Positions 5,039-5,910 of a stretch of 5,910 nt of DNA are shown here, one piece after another. The DNA is from an uncultured Enterobacter sp. GTDB lineage: Bacteria; Pseudomonadota; Gammaproteobacteria; Enterobacterales; Enterobacteriaceae. The notes under the pieces were generated by a model. That model was not told the DNA's origin. It saw only the letters and a program-made list of their open reading frames with translations, and made no database searches. A program made the translations under genes and the position numbers. The stretch spans positions 1 to 5,910 of the forward strand of contig CAMKZP010000252.1 in NCBI GenBank assembly GCA_946477805.1. The letters run 5' to 3'. How positions within the stretch are numbered: position 1 is the first letter of the stretch; each line of letters opens with the position of its first letter.

Positions 5039-5910
5039 ATGTCGCAATACCGTACCTTTACCGCCCAGGACGCCGTGGAGTATGCAAAGCAGTTTGGCGG
5101 CCTGGACGATCCTTCATCGCTGGTAGAGGCGCAGGAGGTAGGCGACGGCAACCTCAACCTGGTTTTCAAGATTTTCGACCGCGCGGGCGAAAGCCGCATT
5201 ATCGTCAAGCAGGCGCTGCCCTACGTGCGCTGCGTCGGCGAGTCCTGGCCGCTGACGCTGGATCGCGCCCGCCTGGAGGCCGAAACGCTGGTCGAGCATT
5301 ACAGGCACAGCCCGCAGCACACCGTCAAAATCCACCACTTCGACCCGGAGCTGGCGGTGATGGTGATGGAGGATCTCTCCAGCCATCGCATCTGGCGCGG
5401 GGAGCTGATTAAGAACACCTTTTACCCGCAGGCGGCGCGCCAGCTGGGTGAATACCTGGCGCACGCCCTGTTCCACACCAGCGATTTCTACCTGCACCCG
5501 CACGCGAAAAAAGCGCAGGTGGCGAAATTCATCAACCCGGAGATGTGCGAGATCACCGAAGATCTGTTCTTTAACGATCCGTACCAGATCCACGAGCGCA
5601 ACAGCTACCCGGCCGAGCTGGAAAACGACGTGGCCGCCCTGCGCGACGACGCCCAGCTGAAGATCGCCGTAGCCTCGCTGAAGCACCGCTTCTTCTCGCA
5701 GGCGGAAGCCCTGCTGCACGGTGATATTCACAGCGGCTCGATTTTTGTGGCCGACGGCAGCCTGAAGGCCATCGACGCCGAGTTTGGCTATTTCGGCCCG
5801 ATCGGCTTTGATATCGGCACCGCCATCGGCAACCTGCTGCTCAACTTCTGCGGCCTGCCGGGGCATCTGGGCATTCGGGATGCCGCCGCGGCGCGCGAAC
5901 AGCGCCTGGA
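5039..5910 (+). CDS. mtnK: 5-methylthioribose kinase MtnK, 3' end beyond the window
   Basis: Aminoglycoside phosphotransferase/protein-kinase-like enzyme that phosphorylates 5-methylthioribose at O1 with ATP, committing it to methionine salvage. The frame is open from the ATG at 5039 to the window edge, 290 complete codons of a family length near 400; the C-terminal lobe with the substrate-binding arginines is missing. Visible: GDGNLNLVFKI (35-45), the nucleotide loop; Lys57 in IIVKQALPY; EDLSSHRIWRGELI (111-124), the hinge; HGDIHSGSIFV (227-237) with catalytic Asp229; DAEFGYFGPIGFDIG (246-260), where Asp246 and Glu248 take the place of the DFG-type metal site. The start is supported by GAGGAG at 5027-5032, 6 nt upstream. 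It is divergent from mtnA and predicted to be MetJ-repressed. Despite the APH fold, the motif set and context make antibiotic phosphorylation unlikely. Confidence 0.96.
   Translation, partial: MSQYRTFTAQDAVEYAKQFGGLDDPSSLVEAQEVGDGNLNLVFKIFDRAGESRIIVKQALPYVRCVGESWPLTLDRARLEAETLVEHYRHSPQHTVKIHHFDPELAVMVMEDLSSHRIWRGELIKNTFYPQAARQLGEYLAHALFHTSDFYLHPHAKKAQVAKFINPEMCEITEDLFFNDPYQIHERNSYPAELENDVAALRDDAQLKIAVASLKHRFFSQAEALLHGDIHSGSIFVADGSLKAIDAEFGYFGPIGFDIGTAIGNLLLNFCGLPGHLGIRDAAAAREQRL

Noticed and set aside
5114..5866. A 250-codon open frame on the minus strand opposite mtnK
   Set aside because: Antisense of conserved kinase motifs; Val/Gln/Arg-rich product with no family resemblance.
5039..5910. 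An aminoglycoside phosphotransferase (resistance gene) reading of the kinase
   Set aside because: The fold is shared, but the MTR-kinase motifs, the Met boxes and the mtnA neighbour identify methylthioribose kinase.

Overview
The window is a chromosomal piece from a GC-rich member of the Enterobacterales, most like Klebsiella or Enterobacter. It carries a methionine salvage (methylthioadenosine recycling) locus with two divergent transcription units. The protein sequences, the ATGA-type gene overlaps and the MetJ boxes all fit that group. E. coli K-12 has a close relative of the first gene (ybdL) but not the mtnABCD pathway. The genus call is inference.

Layout, left to right. Positions 1-1101 (minus) hold most of mtnE, the PLP aminotransferase that makes methionine in the last step; about 19 C-terminal residues lie outside the window. 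A 126-bp divergent control region follows, with two adjacent Met boxes and two opposing sigma70-like promoters whose -35 hexamers overlap. mtnB, mtnC and mtnD (plus, 1228-3067) follow as an operon joined by 4-nt ATGA overlaps. Positions 3068-3908 hold an 841-bp accessory insert between the convergent 3' ends of mtnD and mtnA. It contains two small divergent DNA-binding protein genes, an Xre-type gene and a Mu Ner/SfsB (Nlp)-type gene. They share a palindromic control region and are bracketed by two inverted copies of a 41-bp GC-rich palindromic repeat (38/41 identical). mtnA (minus, 3909-4934) comes next. A second divergent control region with three adjacent Met boxes follows, then mtnK (plus, from 5039), cut by the right edge after about 290 of roughly 400 residues.

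How the genes work together. MtnK phosphorylates methylthioribose, MtnA isomerises the product to methylthioribulose-1-P, MtnB dehydrates it, MtnC enolises and dephosphorylates it, MtnD splits the acireductone with O2 to 4-methylthio-2-oxobutanoate plus formate, and MtnE transaminates that to methionine. Every step after methylthioadenosine/methylthioribose nucleosidase (mtnN, not here) is encoded. Both control regions carry a perfect AGACGTCT box beside weaker ones, so the whole set is predicted to be repressed by MetJ with S-adenosylmethionine.

The metabolic genes are textbook. The part worth a second look is the Xre/Ner insert with its inverted repeats and its compact, apparently self-regulated divergent promoter.
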